A stretch of DNA of 6,519 nucleotides from Candidatus Woesearchaeota archaeon (GTDB taxonomy: Archaea; Nanobdellota; Nanobdellia; Woesearchaeales; ARS49), in NCBI GenBank assembly GCA_003694525.1, contig RFLK01000028.1:1-6519 (forward strand), given 5' to 3'. The notes beneath the pieces are model-generated. The model had not been told where the DNA came from and did not search any database. It saw only the letters and a program-made list of their open reading frames with translations. The translations under genes were made by a program, and so were the position numbers. Positions 5,801 to 6,519 of the stretch are shown one piece after another. Each line of letters begins with the position of its first letter. Positions within the stretch are counted from its first letter, which is position 1.

Positions 5801-6518
5801 GACTTATGAATATGTCTTTCGAGTTTCTAGCATTCAAACGCAGAGTGTAAGTGCCATTAAGAGACGCTGGAGGTTGGAATTTGTGAACCTTGCTCAAACC
5901 TGTTGAGAGCTGAGTTAAAGATTGCACTCCGCCTATGCCTTCAACCTCAGCAAAGCTAATTATTGCCTCCTCATCAAAAACAAACGTAATTGTTGGCTTT
6001 GAGAGAGACGTGTATATCCCTCCTGACACAAACCTTCCTCCTGTTATAGTTATGTTCAAAATTCTGGGCCCCTGACAAGACTCGCAAGCAAAGAAGCTCA
6101 CCTTTCTTACAACCTCAACATTCTTTGAAGGGTCCTTTGTATAATATTTGAGAGTATTGTTTCCGGGCCTGAGTGCCAAGAGAGGCTTGTCCCCATCAAG
6201 CAGAACAGAGTTTCTGACAGTCAACTCTGAAGAGCTTGTTGATGCAGTAAATTCTCGCGCATCATCACATCCCTCATTTGCACACAAGTATGTGACATAA
6301 CCAGGAGCTCCCTCAACACGCAAAGAAGGGCTTGTAGCATTTACCTTATCAAATATGAGAATCTCAAGCGAATCAGCCCTTCCTGCCTCTCCTGCAGGAA
6401 TTATTGTCGTTACAGGAGGAAAATAATCACTCTCGCAAGTCCTATTTCCAAAACGGCAATCTTGGAAACCTGCACCCGAATTGCCATCTGCATTCTTCAA
6501 GCACAAAGTTGTCTCGTG
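2871..6518 (-). CDS. Giant modular surface protein with Ig-like modules, eight-Cys repeats, TSP3 repeats and C-terminal membrane anchor (5' end off the window)
   Basis: Residues are numbered from the TTG at 6506. The frame is open through the right edge (HETT precedes that TTG) and no signal peptide is seen, so the true start lies outside. Residues 40-757 are beta-rich and break into about seven modules of about 100 residues separated by proline-rich linkers (DPEPPRI, DLSVPLRI, DSTPPEI). Three of them carry a CxY to C cysteine pair, and the region has 15 N-glycosylation sequons. Residues 764-911 are three eight-cysteine repeats with a VDCGG core. Residues 917-1022 are thrombospondin type 3 repeats (DSDGDGITDD, DPDGDGLTNLEEF, DTDGDGWDD) that should bind calcium. 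A single helix at 1028-1053 is followed by 158 Lys/Glu-rich residues, so the topology is N-out, C-in. A role in adhesion or as an envelope stalk is inferred; ligand and partners are unknown. It leads the visible part of the operon and overlaps the next gene by 8 bases. Confidence 0.88.
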   Translation of the reverse strand, partial: HETTLCLKNADGNSGAGFQDCRFGNRTCESDYFPPVTTIIPAGEAGRADSLEILIFDKVNATSPSLRVEGAPGYVTYLCANEGCDDAREFTASTSSSELTVRNSVLLDGDKPLLALRPGNNTLKYYTKDPSKNVEVVRKVSFFACESCQGPRILNITITGGRFVSGGIYTSLSKPTITFVFDEEAIISFAEVEGIGGVQSLTQLSTGLSKVHKFQPPASLNGTYTLRLNARNSKDIFISQTGVEYPLTIDASIAELSIEPPLGSILNKSSVPVLLNFTNKVTLSNVSLVLESFESPYVKEEVSRDITHLFSTKDNLSFKADVSDVRGGKYSLRVRAVGFNAVPIAGESSFFIATLKPSIRLASPSFGVTAFLNFTASVETPLPSSCAYVFNTPTPPSVDDFSFFRKFEGESFFHTARGFSIDGEQESYPLHVYCDFGPFGISQRSFDITFDPEPPRIVKATASPSIVSEEFIPGEELYVTRLLVQLDKKGLCKYSQAVPSFAAMTGMFPGFNLHPKKSQLAQVNVTSVGDHLFYVSCKGENELVSAPVEVPFKVDLSVPLRIESATPQGFPTTNFSLGVAANRRVFCYYGESSDAISKCMGLCKTAYAHNHKLTVSGEGTYKFYVQCADLSGAKSEILEVPVIVDSTPPEIEFVRIESPLNDSGITPFTNRIRIAVSGVDEDSGISHYVVSVQNFDTKEVVLDSVRINVTSGEPFYLDAEYANVSEFKLNDGENYVVKAKAVNNVGVESEVEESAPARVDITRQPPACQNGIRDEGEVGVDCGGSCDGCPQGHACGADDDCATGFCDVNVCAPTSCEDNIRNGVETDVDCGGKFCDQKCAKGKSCFSDSDCETDYCNPTSKRCEDAPPCANKVIDEHESDVDCGGPCDPCSEGKTCSSTDDCSQDLRCDPKLNVCSSSVGDSDGDGITDDADKCPGTPSSESADDAGCAPSQKFSIGDDINDKWRLDNFACITCPEASADSDPDGDGLTNLEEFNKGTDPAREDTDGDGWDDGREVVARTDPKDPRDHPRSILLTSLWVVFALLSIGGVAYGVFILLKSRKEIKKKESKPSESEKTQKKKKVTKRVAKLIPTKEEELEKLRAFAKSQKIPDKDWIPLEREIKKKAMPEKKFESALERLRKIAHPGAPADPLDRLRSMLDELSESRKKELIARVKQLIKGGLSAKERDELLKKLKATSKYLEDHKKEFEEEVGRYE
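2874..3347 (-). other. Lys/Glu-rich cytoplasmic tail of the surface protein
   Basis: Residues 1054-1211, with no cysteine and no asparagine. The first 28 residues are extremely basic. The rest is predicted helical in two parts: about 1088-1138 (EEELEKLRAF, then FESALERLRKIA) and about 1145-1210 (LDRLRSMLDEL, then the hairpin-like IKGGLSAKERDELLKKL). The last part vaguely recalls SHOCT-like helical hairpins, but I do not assign it. Such a long tail is more than an anchor needs. Confidence 0.6.
2886..2892 (-). promoter_or_regulatory. Strong ribosome binding site for the 162-aa gene
   Basis: On the - strand GGAGGTG, inside the run GAGGAGGAGGTGG, lies 7 nt before the ATG at 2878. It is the best anti-16S match in the window and lies within the last codons of the large surface protein (EEEVGRYE). 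It suggests that the small subunit is made at a higher rate than the giant protein. Confidence 0.8.
3348..3425 (-). other. Transmembrane helix of the surface protein
   Basis: Residues 1028-1053 are uninterrupted hydrophobic or small residues (about 26), bounded by DHPRS outside and KSRKEIKKK inside. About half of the 28 residues after the helix are Lys or Arg, which fixes the C-terminus in the cytoplasm by the positive-inside rule. Confidence 0.85.
3441..3758 (-). other. Thrombospondin type 3 calcium-binding repeats (within the surface protein)
   Basis: Residues 917-1022. Three Asp-rich loops are visible: D917/D919/D921 with D925 and D928, then D976/D978/D980/D982 followed by LTNLEEF and GTDP, then D1000/D1002/D1004 with D1007 and D1008, ending in RTDPKDPRDHP. 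The DGDG and GTDP pattern is standard for this family, which binds calcium and rigidifies membrane-proximal stalks. Between the first and second loops is a segment with C944, C967 and C970 containing DINDKW and CITCPEAS. Confidence 0.85.
3774..4217 (-). repeat. Three tandem eight-cysteine repeats (coding, within the surface protein)
   Basis: The units are residues 764-807 (4086-4217), 812-859 (3930-4073) and 865-911 (3774-3914). Each has eight cysteines and the order C, NxI/V, acidic run, VDCGG, C, C, G, C, DC, C, C. The same kind of unit is common in surface proteins of myxobacteria and of some archaea. At DNA level the VDCGG codons keep a near-identical word CCACAATCAACA on the + strand at 3868, 4027 and 4171, while the rest has diverged, so these are old duplications. 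Confidence 0.85.
4236..6389 (-). other. Ectodomain of about seven tandem Ig-like beta modules (within the surface protein)
   Basis: Residues 40-757. Inter-module linkers recur at about residues 147, 245, 347, 446, 549, 640 and 755, that is every 91 to 115 residues. They follow the pattern hydrophobic strand, Asp, Pro, hydrophobic strand. Modules 4 to 6 each have a CxY motif (C382, C488, C583) followed 40 to 48 residues later by a strand ending in Cys (C430, C533, C623), probably one disulfide per module. Fold assignment is from pattern only. Confidence 0.6.
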
Positions 6519-6519
6519 A

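Noticed and set aside
6504..6506. TTG at 6506 as the start of the giant protein
   Set aside because: The frame stays open to the edge (HETT upstream). No signal peptide follows the TTG, and the sequence there is already a Cys-containing ectodomain.

Overview
The window looks archaeal and most likely comes from a DPANN lineage (Woesearchaeota, Pacearchaeota, Diapherotrites or similar). This rests on the kind of short membrane-anchored proteins present, a C-terminally anchored surface protein with thrombospondin type 3 repeats, a PhoU-like fragment of archaeal type, and tightly overlapping genes preceded by strong GAGGTG-type ribosome binding sites. The phylum is an inference from remembered family resemblance, not from a search.

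Layout: positions 3-344 (+ strand) hold the 3' end of a PhoU-like gene that is open to the left edge. It converges, with a 3-bp gap, on a five-gene block that fills the rest of the window on the - strand. Read in the direction of transcription, this block is: (1) a very large surface protein, 5'-truncated at the right edge (at least 1215 residues visible); (2) a 162-residue protein; (3) a 346-residue protein; (4) a 174-residue protein; (5) a 164-residue protein. Every junction between these genes is an overlap of 1 to 10 bases, and each downstream start has its own ribosome binding site inside the preceding gene. They are almost certainly one transcript, whose promoter lies beyond the right edge. 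No intergenic stretch is longer than 3 bp, and I saw no RNA gene, CRISPR array or mobile element.

The large protein has a modular ectodomain: about seven beta-rich modules of about 100 residues with 15 N-glycosylation sequons, three tandem eight-cysteine repeats, and aspartate-rich thrombospondin type 3 calcium-binding repeats. One transmembrane helix follows, then a 158-residue Lys/Glu-rich tail predicted to be cytoplasmic. The four small proteins all have the same plan: a short N-terminus, a Lys/Arg-Gly/Ala-Gln/Val motif, one hydrophobic helix, and a cysteine-containing outer domain. This resembles archaeal class III (pilin-like) signal sequences.

The best working hypothesis is a cell-surface apparatus in which four pilin-like or membrane-anchored subunits are co-produced with a giant calcium-binding, disulfide-stabilised surface protein. 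No ATPase, prepilin peptidase or polytopic assembly protein is visible, so the link to a type IV pilus machine is unproven.
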